Positions 25,081 to 37,182 are shown, counted from the stretch's first letter. The stretch is DNA of 64,000 nt from Sesamum alatum (GCA_034509735.1 JACGWO010000006.1:5099001-5163000), one strand, 5' to 3'. Notes: a model not told the origin generated them from the letters alone. Translations and numbers: made by a program.

Positions 25081-26721
25081 ATCCTTTATTTTGATTAAAA
25101 TGTTATTTTATTAATTACTTTACATGAAAATCTAATAATTTATTTATGTTCTTATAAAATATATATTTTACAAAAAACAAAAATGTGTCTATATTAATAA
25201 ATATTATTTTTTTTCTAAAAAAAGAATGAATAATAGGGAGAAAAGAATTGATGTCTTATTGATCAGACGTAAAAGAAAGAAAGAAAGAAAGAAAGAAAAG
25301 GAGTTGGCATCATTTCCCACAACCCAATGCTCTCTCTTAGTCCATCATTTTCAGTTAGACAACTGACCAAAACTGCACAAACAAATAAACAACATTAAAC
25401 ATATGGGAAACAACGAATAAAGCATATCATATTTGTTTGCAATAGCTTGAGGATAAGAATTAAATACAGATATCATTTTTTAAGTATTCATTTTATATTA
25501 ATTATTTAAATTATTAAAATTTTGAAAAAGAAAATTTTGATCTTCTAACTTCTTTAATTTTAAAGTTTAAGAAGTTCATTTGATTCTTACTAAACATTGA
25601 TTTTTGAAAAAAAAAATTAAAGAGATTTATAAAATACCAAAACCACTCTTTTTTGAAACTTTGTATAATTTTAGCTGTACTTGTTTATCTAACTCTTTTT
25701 ATTTTTATAATCCTAAAGTATCTGGAACTCATTTTATTTTAACTTTACTTATTTGTCGAAATCAAGTTAACAATAAATTTATACATTTATATAATTACCA
25801 TATATATAAATATATATATATATATTGTAAATATATGTTAATTGTATAATTTCTTATTAGCTCATCAGCCATTTCGATTTTATTAATTGTATGTTTGTTT
25901 AAGTAAATATATAAATTTATATGCATGTATAAATCTATTTTTAATTTGATTTGACAAACAAGTGAAATTAAAATAAAATGGCTCCAAGTACTTTAGGATT
26001 ACAAAAATAAAAAGAGCTCGATGAACAAGTGAAACTAGAATTAATAAGATCTTCAATAAAAAGTGATTTTAGTATTTTAGAAATTCATTTATTTTTTTTA
26101 GAAAGCAATTTTTAGTAAGGGTAAAATGGACTTTTTAGATTTAAAAGTTAAAGTAGTTAGAAGGTTATGGTTTTTTTTCTTTTTAAGGTTTTAATACTTT
26201 AGGGGGTAATTGATGTGGGATGAATACTTTAGGGGTGGTAACTGTATTTAACCCTAAGGCTAAATTGTAAAATAAGAGTGGTAAGTTAAATAATACTTAA
26301 AACTAAAAGTGTTTACTAATGAAAGTTAAAAAAATTAAAACATGTTGAAGTTTGAAAAAATAATTTAATACGTGTAATTTTATTTGTAAAAATTTATAAG
26401 AAGTTGCTTATAATTTTTGTTTTAAATTAATTTAATTTAAACAATTAAAAACTTGAAGCTGCAAAACAATAACATTTTTTCAGTTTATTTACAGTAATAA
26501 GGTGATAAACACTTAGAAATGAACGCTTGCAAAATACTAGTGCAATTTTTTTTTATCACACTTATGTGTCATATTTTATTTTAATGAAATGTATAGCTAA
26601 ATTAATATAAAATTTAAAATTAGAAATACAAAACGTACGCGTATTCGTATGACACAATTATATAACAAAAAACTGAGATAGAAGATCATGTGCCAATAAA
26701 GATTCTCGTATAAAATATAGA
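25081..26721. other. AT-rich intergenic stretch
   Basis: A (GAAA)n microsatellite lies at about 25,272-25,300. Positions 25,690-25,740 and 25,980-26,030 share inverted words (TTTATTTTTATAATCCTAAAG against CTTTAGGATTACAAAAATAA), a loose palindrome centred near 25,860. No gene is visible. Confidence 0.4.
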
Positions 26722-26942
26722 ATACATTACATTGACACCTCTTGATATTAGATTTAATTATAAAAATATTCCACATCTTTTATGAAATTACAGGTACACC
26801 CTTAAATGTTAGTGCAATGTTTTTAGGGGACATTTGTTTAAAGTTTTGCTATGTAATAGGGGTATACTTGTATTAATACTACAAACTCAAGGGATATACT
26901 TGTAATTTAGCGAGGAGCCGAGGGTGTTAGTGCAATATACCA
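26722..26942. mobile_element. Palindromic MITE (ACACCCCT family)
   Basis: Left ATTACATTGACACCTCTTG mirrors right GAGGGTGTTAGTGCAATATA, and the middle carries AATTACAGGTACACCC against ATACTTGTAATTTAG. Related to 49,078-49,368 and 27,050-27,724. Non-coding. Confidence 0.55.
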
Positions 26943-27049
26943 TATATATATATATATATAAATGTTATTTGAGATTATAGTTGTAATTACAAATACGTCT
27001 CTATGTGAAAACTTTATACAAACACTAAACATTGCACCAACACTTAGAA

Positions 27050-27724
27050 GGGGTAATTAATACATTGATACGTACCTCTTGAGGTTAAGTCCAAATATAC
27101 AAATAGGGAAAATTGTATTTTACGTCCCATAACTTACATCGTTTGTGATTTTGGTCCTATGAATTTTTGGCGTAGCAATTTTGGTCCATAAGTTCACAAA
27201 CATTGCAATTTTAGTCCCATTGACAAAATTTGTTCACATTTTAACGGAAGGAGCACGTGCTCCGTTAAGTCCATAAGTCACATCTAATGAAACGTTGCAA
27301 TTTTAGTTTCATAAGTCCACAAACGTTGCAATTTTAGTCTCATGGACGTGCTCCTTCCGTTAAAATTTTAACGAATTTCGTCAATGAGACTAAAATTGCA
27401 ACGTTTGTGGACTTATGGGATTAAAATTGTTACGTCAAAAATTAATGGGACCAAAATCGCAAACAATATAAATTATGGGACGTAAAATGTAATTTTCCCT
27501 ATACAAAACACTTCTTATTTTTTATAAAATTACAATTACACTTCTTGAAACTTTAATTGTAACTATAAGCACAGTCCATATTCAATAATAAAAATTTTCA
27601 TAAACACTCTTTAATTAAGACATATTACAGTAACACCCTTAAAGAGATATGTCTGTAATTTTATTAAAAAAAAAGATATTTATTTAATTAAATCCAACGT
27701 GAATGGAGTCAATGTATTACCCCT
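27050..27724. mobile_element. Palindromic MITE (ACACCCCT family) interrupted by another MITE
   Basis: Left end GGTAATTAATACATTGATAC mirrors right end GAGTCAATGTATTACCCC. The element is split at 27,101/27,500 by a complete foreign palindromic MITE. Removing that insert joins CCAAATATACAAA to ACACTTCTT and restores the family-typical order seen at 49,078-49,368. Confidence 0.55.
27102..27499. mobile_element. Palindromic MITE nested in another MITE
   Basis: A nearly perfect fold-back of about 400 bp. GGGAAAATTGTATTTTACGT at the left is mirrored by ACGTAAAATGTAATTTTCCC at the right, with long matching internal blocks (AACGTTTGTGGACTTATGGG on both arms). TATACAAA flanks both sides (8-bp TSD). It contains CACGTG-centred inner arms (GGAGCACGTGCTCC). 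Stem quality suggests it is among the youngest of these elements here. Confidence 0.7.
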
Positions 27725-28128
27725 TATATAATTAAACCCTTTTCGATTTTTGACTCATTGACATTCAAGTTTAATTAATTTTAATTATACAAATAAATAA
27801 ACATATATTAGAATTATATATATATATATATATTTTAGCAGGGTTTCTGTTTGATGTGTTGGTGGCACAGTGATTAGGACTTGAAAGCGCCCATCTTTTC
27901 ATGTCCATTGACATTGATAGTTGATATGTCACTTGGCTTCTCCATCTTCTCTCTTTAATTTGACCTTTCTTTTCTTTTCCTTCTCTCTCTCTCTCTCTCT
28001 TCCCATCCTTGTCAAGAAGCTATCATACGCATTCAAAGAAACTATACAGATACTCATATTTTACACACACAACACACACTACTAGAACACACAACACAGG
28101 AGAAAGAAAAAGAAAAAAATATCAAAAA
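27725..28128 (+). promoter_or_regulatory. Promoter and 5' UTR region of the kelch gene
   Basis: A (TA)n tract at about 27,812-27,832 is followed by a pyrimidine-rich block with (CT)n at 27,981-28,000 and an A/C-rich leader just before the ATG. CT-rich tracts like this are common near plant core promoters and 5' UTRs (established knowledge). The transcription start cannot be fixed from sequence alone. Confidence 0.45.
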
Positions 28129-31100
28129 ATGGGGTCTTTAGGAGAAGTTGTTGCAAGAAACAAGGCAATGTGGTTGTGTCCTAAGATGATGGGCGCTAAC
28201 CCTTCTGAGAGATGGGGGCATTCTGCCTGCTTCTTCAATGGTTTGCTTTACATTTTTGGTGTAAGTATATATATATATATTCATTTTGCATGATGTGTTT
28301 GTGTGTGTGTAGTTTTGAGTTTTGTCTTTGTTGTTCTTCATGGTTTCAGTCCTCATGTGTTTTTTAAGGTTTTCTTGTTATTTCCTGTACATTAGTTGTT
28401 GAGTTGTCTCGATATCTACTTCTGCTCCTGTAATTAATATATCTGTGGTTTGGGACTTTGATTTTTTTTCTTTCCTTCCTGTCTTTTTATGTACTTTTCC
28501 TTACATTTGTTGTTTGTGTTGAAATTTGGGAAGAGGGCACCTTCACTTTCTTGAATGGATTTAGTGTTCTTACCTCTTTCTTTTACTTATTTTGTCCCAA
28601 ATTCATAATTTGTAGAGTTTTTTCATACCTTCATGAAAAAAATATATAATAATATAAGGGTGGGGGTGGGGTGGGGTAGGTTGGGGGGGGGGGGGTTCTG
28701 TTTGAGTGATTTCTTACATTTTTATGTAGTTTGTGGAAATTAATCTAATGTATGTTCATCTGTGAACTGATGCAAAATGTGGAGTTGTGATTCTTATTTT
28801 TCTTGAAGTTTTGTTTTGTTCTTGTCATGGACTAAATTAAAGTAATATTATGAGATATGTATTGCAAGAATCATTGTAGTAATATCAGCAACTGGCTTTA
28901 CAGAAGTGTTCTGAATTCAGGCTTGTCAATGAACATTAGCAAAGAATGCAGTGCTTCATACTAATGCAGAATGAAATTGCAGTCGACCGTTCATTTGATT
29001 TATTGTCGCAGGGGTGTCGTGGGGGCGTGCATTTCAGCGATGTGCTCGTGTGTAATATCGCGACGATGACTTGGAGCATTCTCAAGACTTCGGGGCCGGG
29101 GCCGGGGCCACGAGACAGCCACAGTGCCGTTCTTGTTGGGCACCGGATGCTGGTGTTTGGAGGTACTAATGGTTCCAAGAAGGTGAATGACCTTCACATA
29201 CTGGATCTCGTTTCTCGGGAGTGGATGCGCCCTGAATGCCGTGGGAATCCGCCTTCAGCTCGTGAAAGTCACACGGCTAATGTCATTGGCGACGAGAAGT
29301 TGGTGGTGTTTGGGGGGAGTGGAGAAGGGGAGGCGAATTACTTGAACGATTTGCATATTTTGGACCTGAAAAATATGGAGTGGTCGTCACCTGAGGTGAG
29401 GGGGAACGTGCCTGCTCCTCGTGATAGTCATAGCTCTGTGGCTGTTGGAAACCGACTTTTTGTGTTTGGTGGGGACTCGGGTGATCGGTACCAAGGTGAT
29501 GTTAGCGTGCTCGACTTGAACAAGCTGATTTGGTCGAGGGTATGAATCGTCTCTCGTGCTCTTTCCTAAACTAAATTGCTCATTACATAACGAAATTAAG
29601 TTCGTAAACGTCCTGTCTCAGCTAGATGTTTGTGGACCGTCACCCGGTGCCCGTGCTGGCCATGCTGCAGTGAGTATAGGGACGAAGGCAAGTAATTCTC
29701 TCGAACGGATGTTGACAACTTAATTCGCGCTTTTGTTGTTCATATTCACTTGTAAATTTATGCACGTAGCGTGTGTATGTGAATTAAGCACTGGTCTAGA
29801 ACAGAGGATATGAGCTGTCCACGAGTATATCTCCCGTTCGTGTGACTTACTAGTGAATGATTCTAAAACCAAGCACATTTGAATATCCACCAATGCAGGT
29901 ATATATACTTGGTGGCGTCGGTGACAAGCAATACTACAACGATATTTGGGTTCTCGACGCGATAAGGTCTTGCTGGGATCAGCTCGACCTATGCTCGCAA
30001 ATATCTCAAGGACGGTTTTCTCATACAGCCACGGTCACGACCATGGGCATAACCATCTTTGGAGGGTGAGACTTTGATTTCGGTCCAATGTCCGAGTCCA
30101 TTCTCTTCACCTATGAGTTTTACTCATGCTCTTTCGCTAACGTTTCAGGTGCGGAGAGGATGAACGTCCTCTCAATGAGCTACTCATCTTACAGATGGAT
30201 TCATTCACATGCAGAGGTTTTGGAAACACGCACAAAGACGAAACGAAAATGTTTCTCAATAAAGCAGAGAATAATACGGTACACTAGATAAGTCTGCTTT
30301 GTAAATATCGCGTGTCATATGATATGCTAATTATTTCAACCTTCGCAGCGGACGACAATACTCATAGGTGACGGTGATGATCTAACATCACAGGACGTTG
30401 AAGAGCTCGAGCCCGTTCCCAAGCAGTCCTTCTGTTTTAGTTCCGGTTAGTATTGAAAACATTTTCTTCTGCTCACGTGTTGTCACGAGTAACGGTTCTT
30501 GTTTTCGTTTCTTGAAGATATGTTGCATCCTAAGAGGAGAAGGACTAGTAATTCAAATGCGCCAGAACAGAAATTTGAGCCTGAAGAGCATTCTCGTTCA
30601 CAGTCTCAGCAATCGTCTCCATCCCAATCTGAGCACGAACCAACGCATGTGAAGAAAAGCATCAGCTGCTCTTACCCATCGTCTAGAGTTCATCCGCTGT
30701 TTAGGCAGAAAATTTTCAGTCCTAGCTGTTATCGGCTAAATAACCTTCCCGTAAACCTGACCAACAAAAAACATGCTATTACCAGGACGTCCCCGGAGAT
30801 ATATTTATCTTCAGAGCATCCTAATCAGATCAAACAAGAACATGCAAACGTAATTTGTGCTGATGCATGTCGAGCTCAGTGCAAAGCAGCAGAATCCTTA
30901 TCCATGGGCAGAAATTTGGTACCATACGCGTGTTTCTTTTCTCGTAGAAACCATATTTCTCTGGCTAGCCGTTAAGTTGATTTTAGTTCTCGATTGTTAA
31001 TTCGTTGGTTTTCGGTTTTTGACCTCAGATTGGAGCTGAAGTTCTCGGCCAAGTTGACGGGGCGTTTGATTCCGGCTACCTAATGACCGCCACCGTTAAC

Positions 31101-31532
31101 GGGAAGGTCTTTAGGGGAGTTTTATTTGCTCCAGTAAGCTCTCATACTTCAGTACAGAAACTCCCCTTTTCCTAATAGTTCAAGTTCCTGGACATGAATT
31201 TTCTTGTTAATGTTGTTATCAAGGGACCTGATGTTGTGTCGAGAGGTGCCGTTCTTGGCCAACAACCGGCGCCGTTTGCTCATCACACTGCCGTTAATCA
31301 TGCAAATTCAGGACAACGTCTTGCTTATCCGAGGCATCATTCCCAGCAGCCGACGAAAATGCTTACTCCACAGCCCTGTCACAGCTCGGAACAAACTCAA
31401 ACTCAATCAAGAAGATCGTCTCCAGAGAACCGAAGTGTTCTAGCTCTAGGAAGACATTCGAGGGTTAACAGTGAACTTCAAGGTGTGGTCTTAACTTTGG
31501 CGAGTCCGGGAACCGATCATGCCAGGCTGTAG
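28129..31532 (+). CDS. Kelch-repeat beta-propeller protein with conserved C-terminal segment
   Basis: Nine exons join in frame: 28129-28260, 29012-29539, 29622-29687, 29899-30065, 30149-30278, 30349-30445, 30518-30918, 31029-31133, 31224-31532. The product is 644 residues. Residues about 28-300 hold six kelch repeats with the usual (R/G)xxHS...hydrophobic...GG pattern: RWGHSACFFNGLLYIFGG, RDSHSAVLVG..LVFGG, RESHTANVIG..VVFGG, RDSHSSVAVG..FVFGG, RAGHAAVSIG..YILGG, GRFSHTATV..TIFGG. Six such repeats would make a single propeller for protein binding. The middle (about 340-505) is Ser/Gln/basic-rich and probably disordered, with a KRRR nuclear-type cluster near 380. A conserved-looking block GAEVLGQVDGAFDSGYLMTA follows at about 509-528, then a Gln/Ser-rich tail. 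Eight introns separate the exons; seven are GT-AG and intron 3 (29,688-29,898) has a GC donor. I recognise the family (plant galactose-oxidase/kelch proteins) but not a named orthologue. Confidence 0.9.
28658..28695 (+). other. G-quadruplex-prone G tract in kelch intron 1
   Basis: Runs of 3, 5, 4 and 4 guanines separated by single T bases are followed by TAGGTT and a 13-G homopolymer on the sense strand. This fulfils the G3+N1-7 pattern several times over. It lies in the 751-bp first intron and would be present in the pre-mRNA. Confidence 0.6.
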
Positions 31533-33437
31533 AAAGTCGAAAACAACCTCGTTCCGTTCGACGTTTTTTGTACATTTTTCGTGTAGAGTTCAAGTATTTG
31601 TCCTGCTTTCCTTCAAGATTTGGATGGTCATGCTGGATTTTACCATCCTGAGTTCATCTTTTGTGACAAATTGCTTCAATGTGTTGAACTCTTTGAATAT
31701 GTCATGTTTTGGATGGAAGGATTTGGATTCAATAGAAAAATTTGAGTTTATGATATGAGTTTGAATTCCAACTATTTGTTGAATAGATTGATTTCCTTTA
31801 GGTTTATGTTTGTACTGAAGTATTTGGATGTATATTCCCGTATATAAAGATTATGTCATTTATTTTATTTAGGAAATATTTTATGCTTGTGGTGTGTATA
31901 TAATAAAAAGAACAGAAAATGTAATATGATTTGAAATAAAAAATTTAATTCAAAAAAAAAGATAATCAAATGATTCCATATAGAGAGACTTTGAACTAGT
32001 CGGTGTTTCGTAAAATATAGCTTCAAAACGAGACTGGAAAGTTTTGAAATCTTTTGTAATATGGGATTATTTAAATAAATTCAAAGGATTTATAATTAGA
32101 AATTTGATATTCTCACTTTCAAATCTATCCCAAAAAAAATTAATTAGATAAATAAAAATTATATTAAATAAAATTATGAGAAATTATTGAAATAAAATGA
32201 AAGAAGAAAAAGGCATTTGGAAGTCGAGAAAGAGAGAAAATTGAAGCTAAAGAAGACAGAAAATGTAAAATTAGAAGAGAGAGAAAAAGAAAATTAATAA
32301 ATTAATTTTTTTAAAAAAAATTGACAAACCATAAAATTAAAGGAAAAAAAAAGCGGATTGAATTTTCTATTACAGTTACTACTACATCTTTTATTCCATT
32401 TCACATATACACGCCACGTGTATAATATCTTTTCTTAAATAAACTTGATGACGTAATCTTTATACACGTGACGTGTATATGTAAAATGGACTATAAGATA
32501 TAATATGAATTGTCGTAGAAAATTCAATCTGCTAAAAAAGTTCTCTTCACTTATATAAATGTACAGATAGATAGATAAACAGACACCCACGTATGCTTAC
32601 ATACGCGGGCTTGAATCCAAAACATCTATCAAGGAAAAAGTTTTAGGAACTCAATCTTACCATTGTGACAAAACATATTTGCCAAAAAATATTTATATTT
32701 CAAAAATTGTTCAAGAATTAACCAATAAAAATATTTAAAACAAAATTATATCCAACACAGATGATAAATGTATTAATAGCCGTATCTAAAAATAGTAAAA
32801 TACAAATATTTGGTATGAAAAAATTAAAAACATAAAAAATTGTACATTTGATCTATGAAATAATTAATATCACGGTATATTTCACTTACATTGCCTCTTA
32901 TTGTTGCTTTTGATGTACATATGTCCGTAAATTAATTATTTTTCTTTCCATAATATTAATCTATCTTACAAATTGTCAAATATTATATTTCTTTTTGGTA
33001 CTTTTCTCTATAATCTGTATAATATTACTTGTTTTTGAACTAACATATTTCGTCCTATAATTTATATTTATCGTACAACCATATTAATATTTATGAACTA
33101 TCGAATTTTTAAAATTATCATTAAAATATATGTTAATTGTCGAAGATTTTAATCTTGTCATAATATAATTATAAAATAAATATATATATAAAATTATTAT
33201 TATAGATAATTAGTTATATATCTATCGTGAAAAGTCTTGTAATCAAATATATACAATTACTAAGTATATTAAAATTTTCACGTAATTTATTTTATTGACA
33301 ATCTTTTTATTTAATTTATAAAAAATATTTTAGTCGATCTGGATTTTTAACTATAATTAATGCCCCAAACCCAAACCCACATAAATAATAAAAAATAGAG
33401 TATTGTGCAGTCATAATTAATTAATATTCATAATTTT
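31533..33437. other. Downstream flank of the kelch gene, AT-rich, gene-free
   Basis: The first 300-350 bases are probably 3' UTR. A short MITE lies at 32,354-32,532. The rest (32,533-33,437) is AT-rich without coding signal or recognisable repeats. Confidence 0.4.
32354..32532. mobile_element. Short MITE with CACGTG arms (GGATTGAATTTTC family)
   Basis: Left GCGGATTGAATTTTCTATT mirrors right GAAAATTCAATCTGC. Inner arms ATATACACGCCACGTGTAT and ATACACGTGACGTGTATAT pair near the centre. Related copies are at 38,682-38,866 and, truncated, about 63,168-63,275. Confidence 0.55.
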
Positions 33438-33628
33438 TGGGATAATTATGTTTACACACCCTAATATATGGTTTGTTTGCACAAAACACTCACGTCTTTT
33501 CCTTGACAACCAAAAGATAAATGTAATTTGTGTAAGGATATTAACGTTTTTAGAGGGTATATATATAATTTTTTAAAAAATATAGGATGATTTATGTAAA
33601 TATATTCGATTGATATATGTGTAATTAT
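33438..33628. mobile_element. Palindromic MITE (GTGTAAAT family)
   Basis: Left TAATTATGTTTACACACCC mirrors right GATATATGTGTAATTATTT. Same family as 21,853-22,120. Non-coding. Confidence 0.45.
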
Positions 33629-33739
33629 TTAAAAGATAAGAAGAATTCATATAAAAAGTATTAATTTTTTTTACTATTAACTATAAAAAAGTCATATTTT
33701 ATTTTAATGTTTTTTAAATAAAAAAAAAAGGACTGTAGG

Positions 33740-34125
33740 AGAGTCAAAACCTGCAAAGGCTTTACGTGTTCTGTGTCAGAAGAAAGCTCCCGCTTAGGCC
33801 GCGGGATGCTGTACCTATAGACGCCCGTCCAGCCAGGGAGTCGCTGTCAGCCGTCCGATCTGTCACTTCCTCCCTCATCATTTGTCCCTTCCGATAAGAC
33901 GTCTCTCCGACGTTGATGGCGTCATCCTCCCCCTCCATTTTCCTGTACTGCTACGTATATTATTATTTCTCTGCTTCAAACTGCGTTTCTCTCTCTCTCT
34001 AATAATTGAAGGAGGAGAAAGCGAAAAGATTCCCTGTAAATACACCTTCCCTGATGGTGAGGCCACGTCGTCGCATTCAAACTATTGTACGGCTGTGATG
34101 GCTTATGATTCCATCAGTTTTTTTT
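33740..34125 (+). other. Gene-like island: possible orphan promoter and first exon
   Basis: This moderate-GC block stands out of AT-rich DNA. It contains CAGCCGTCCGATCTGTCAC, a word type common in plant promoters, a hairpin CCCGCTTAGGCCGCGGG, pyrimidine-rich CTCTCTCTCTCT at about 33,990-34,002, and a purine-rich leader before ATGGTGAGGCCACGTCG at about 34,054. The frame from that ATG stops after about 14 codons, and downstream is a poly-T run and then a MITE. It looks like the 5' end of a gene whose body is missing. A small non-coding transcript or a captured promoter are alternatives. Confidence 0.35.
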
Positions 34126-34150
34126 TTTTTTTAATCCATATTTATATCTA

Positions 34151-34976
34151 AGGTTAATTACACTGACCTCCCATATTATTATGGGAATATACAAATTTTT
34201 TCCTCTTAGTATAAAAATTACATAAATTTTCATTCCAAATATACTCACCTTACAAATTGCCCCTTCCGTTAGTCAACTTAATGAATTTCGTTGATGTCAT
34301 AAAAAAAATTGATCTAAACTTTCTGTAATACCCTCGATCTGAATAACTCTATTTTCTATGAGTTAAATACTCTTGAGGGATAAATTGTTATTTTTAAAGT
34401 TAATAAGGGTGTATACTCGTAACTTTTAGTAAATTATTTTATAACATTTTTTAATCAAATATTGTGTATGTGTATGTGTATGTTGTGACAATAATTTCTA
34501 CTCCTAACAATTATCAAAGCTTGCAAATTTTGTTAAAATTATATTATTTTATAGCAAGTAATAAAATAGAGTTTATATTACTCAAATGTTAAAAATATTG
34601 GGGCAAATTTTATTATTTTAGCCAATTTTACTATGCTGAATTAAAATTTAAACAAGTCAATTTTAGTGTATTTTAATTTTTAAAGTTCTATACGTTACAA
34701 TTCCTAGAAAAATGAAGACATAAGTATATTTTTAAATTATTTGAAGAAATTTTTTTCCTTCTTTTCATTTCAAATAAAGAAAATAAAAAATACTTCTATT
34801 ATTAATTTTATTGAAATATTTTCAGTTTTATAAATGAGGGCAAAATGATCATTTAAGCACCTATTATTAAATTTGACTAACAACTGTTAGTTAGAGGGGG
34901 TAATTTATAATTTTCATAGTAAGAGGGGGAATTTGTATATTCTCAAAGTAGCAGGGGAGGTGAGTGTAATTAACCC
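34151..34976. mobile_element. Palindromic MITE, 826 bp, perfect 9-bp TSD
   Basis: Left AGGTTAATTACACTGACCTC mirrors right GAGGTGAGTGTAATTAACCC. TTATATCTA is duplicated at 34,142-34,150 and 34,977-34,985. The inner arms share GAATATACAAATTTTTTCC against GGGGAATTTGTATATTC. Non-coding. Confidence 0.7.
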
Positions 34977-34988
34977 TTATATCTATAA

Positions 34989-35218
34989 TCTATACTATTA
35001 TAAAGAAAGAAAGTGCTGATGATACTTTTGGCACTGCTGCACCATTCATTTTACGATTTCAAAATTGTCTTTCGACTAATAAGATAACTTATTCGATTTT
35101 TTTAGTTTTACATTAACTTAGCCTAGTGGATATATTTTATTCTTATATATAATATATTTTAAAACGTGAAAGATTATTTACTATATGGACACATAGATAG
35201 GAGTGCCACAACAACTAG
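34989..35218 (+). mobile_element. Non-autonomous Helitron, 230 bp
   Basis: Starts TCTATACTATTATAAAGAA after A and ends GTGCCACAACAACTAG before T. No coding sequence. It immediately precedes two tandem related units. Confidence 0.6.
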
Positions 35219-35988
35219 TATTATAAAAGAAAACTACTTTGCCATACTAACTTTTAAATACTCGAATTTAGCCTTTAATACATTTTTTTCTTCAATTTTT
35301 TTTTGGTCAAAATAGTAATTTCAACGATTTTTTATAATCTCATAATTATAATTTTTTCTTCTCAGCCTACTACTTCATGTTTTCCTTTTTTCACAATCTT
35401 CCATATTTTTAATAAATGAACAATTGCAATTTATTTTTCCTTTCTCGTCTCACTCCACATTTCTTTCTTTATCTTCTACTCACACCATATTTGTTTTTTT
35501 TCACATTTTTTTTTGTCTTCATCCCACACCATGATTCTTTTTTATATGCTCCCAGGAATTCTGCGTGCGGCAACGATTAATCATTATAAAAAAAAATATT
35601 TTATTATACTAATTTTAAAATATCCTAAATTATCCTTTAATTCATTTGTTCTCTTCAAATTTCTATAGACCAGAATAGTAATTTCAATATTTTTTTTTTA
35701 ATAATATCTCATTTACAATTTCTTTTTCCTATTAACCCACTGCTCCACCGTTCCCTCTTACTTTACTTCTCCTTATTTCTTTTCTCAGAAATTGTCATAT
35801 TTTTAACAAACTTACAATTATAATTTTTTTTACCCCACTCCACGTTTTTCTTTTCCTTCTCGTGGACTTCTTTCTTTCTTATCACTTCACACTACGATTA
35901 TTTCTTTTGATAAATTTATTTTTTCTCGTCATCTCATACCGTAATTCATTTATATATGCTCGCGGGAATTACGTGTGATGAGGGCTAG
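35219..35988 (+). repeat. Two tandem Helitron-3'-end-related units
   Basis: Units of about 355 and 415 bp (35,219-35,574 and 35,575-35,988) share the order ATTATAAAA, ATACTAATTTTAAA-type words, CAAAATAGTAATTTCAA / CAGAATAGTAATTTCAA, TTTTTAATAAATGAACAATT-type words and CACACCAT-type words. The second ends GGAATTACGTGTGATGAGGG then CTAGT. This is consistent with tandem Helitron insertion or rolling-circle concatenation. Confidence 0.45.
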
Positions 35989-36920
35989 TCTCAATAAGAA
36001 AAAAGTTAGATACACTTTTCACTTTTGAATTATACCGTAAATTGTATTTTGGCATAAATACATTATTTTTACATCTAAAATATACATATGGTCACATTTC
36101 ACCACTCTAAAAAGGTAACAAAAAAACACATGCACCTGATAACATTGTCCATAATTTTTAGCCGGCTTACTATATCATTATACAATCATTCTCCTATAAA
36201 ATAATTTGAATTATTATAAAAAATTTCACTCAAAGCAAATCTTAATCAAAATATATAATTTTTATAATTAATATAAAATCTTGTAGAAACTCTGCGAACT
36301 TACGGTCCTTATATATTTTTATGTAATTGTTTGAAAAATTATATATTGTGTTATGTTGTTATATATCTAAATACCTATATCTGTATAAATTTTTTTAATA
36401 AAATATTGTAAATACTATTTTAAAAATTAGATTGAGCTTATATATGTGTTGTAAAATAATAATATATATAATTAATTTATAATATTCAATAATTTTGTGA
36501 GTAATGGTACGATATACTTTAAATGTTTGTTCATGTAACTGATCGAATATAAAACATACACTTTTAAATAACATAAAAATTATTTTAATAAAATTATATA
36601 TGCATGATATACATGGTTACATTACTATTCATACATATTTATGCTTATTTTTAAATAAATTATTTATTCAATAACATATAGTCACAGATATGGAGCTTAT
36701 AAATATTCTTATATTATATAATTATAAAATATATATAACTTTTAACTATTAATTTTCAGTTAGAGTTGAAAATCATCAAATAAATTCTAGGGGAAAAATT
36801 GTAATAAACATGTATTAGGTAGGTAAATCAAAAGATTTTAGAAGGTTGGTTCAATTATGCATGGAATAAGAGAATTAAATTTGATGGAATAAGAGAATTA
36901 CAACATGTCCCTTTTTTAAT
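35989..36920. other. AT-rich intergenic stretch
   Basis: Very AT-rich with no open frame of note and no repeat ends that I can identify. Confidence 0.5.
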
Positions 36921-37182
36921 GGGTTTAATGCATTTCCTCTCCTGTGATATTACAAAAATTAACCCCCTGTGAAAAAATAATAGCAATTTACCCTCCTGTG
37001 TTTTGCAAAATGAAGCAATTTACCTCCCTACTTGAGGATGTAAATTGCTTCATTTTGAAAAATACATGGAGGTAAATTGCTCCATTTTAAAAAATACAAA
37101 GAGATAAATTGATATTTATTTTTTCATAGAGGGATAATTTGCTCATTTGCAATATCACACGGGGTTGCTTGCATTTTTCCCC
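36921..37182. mobile_element. Palindromic MITE (CCCTGTG family)
   Basis: Left GGGTTTAATGCATTTCCTCT mirrors right GGGTTGCTTGCATTTTTCCC. AAAATGAAGCAATTTACCTC pairs with GAGGTAAATTGCTCCATTTT. TTTTAAT flanks both sides. Second copy of the family at 19,830-20,084. Confidence 0.6.
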
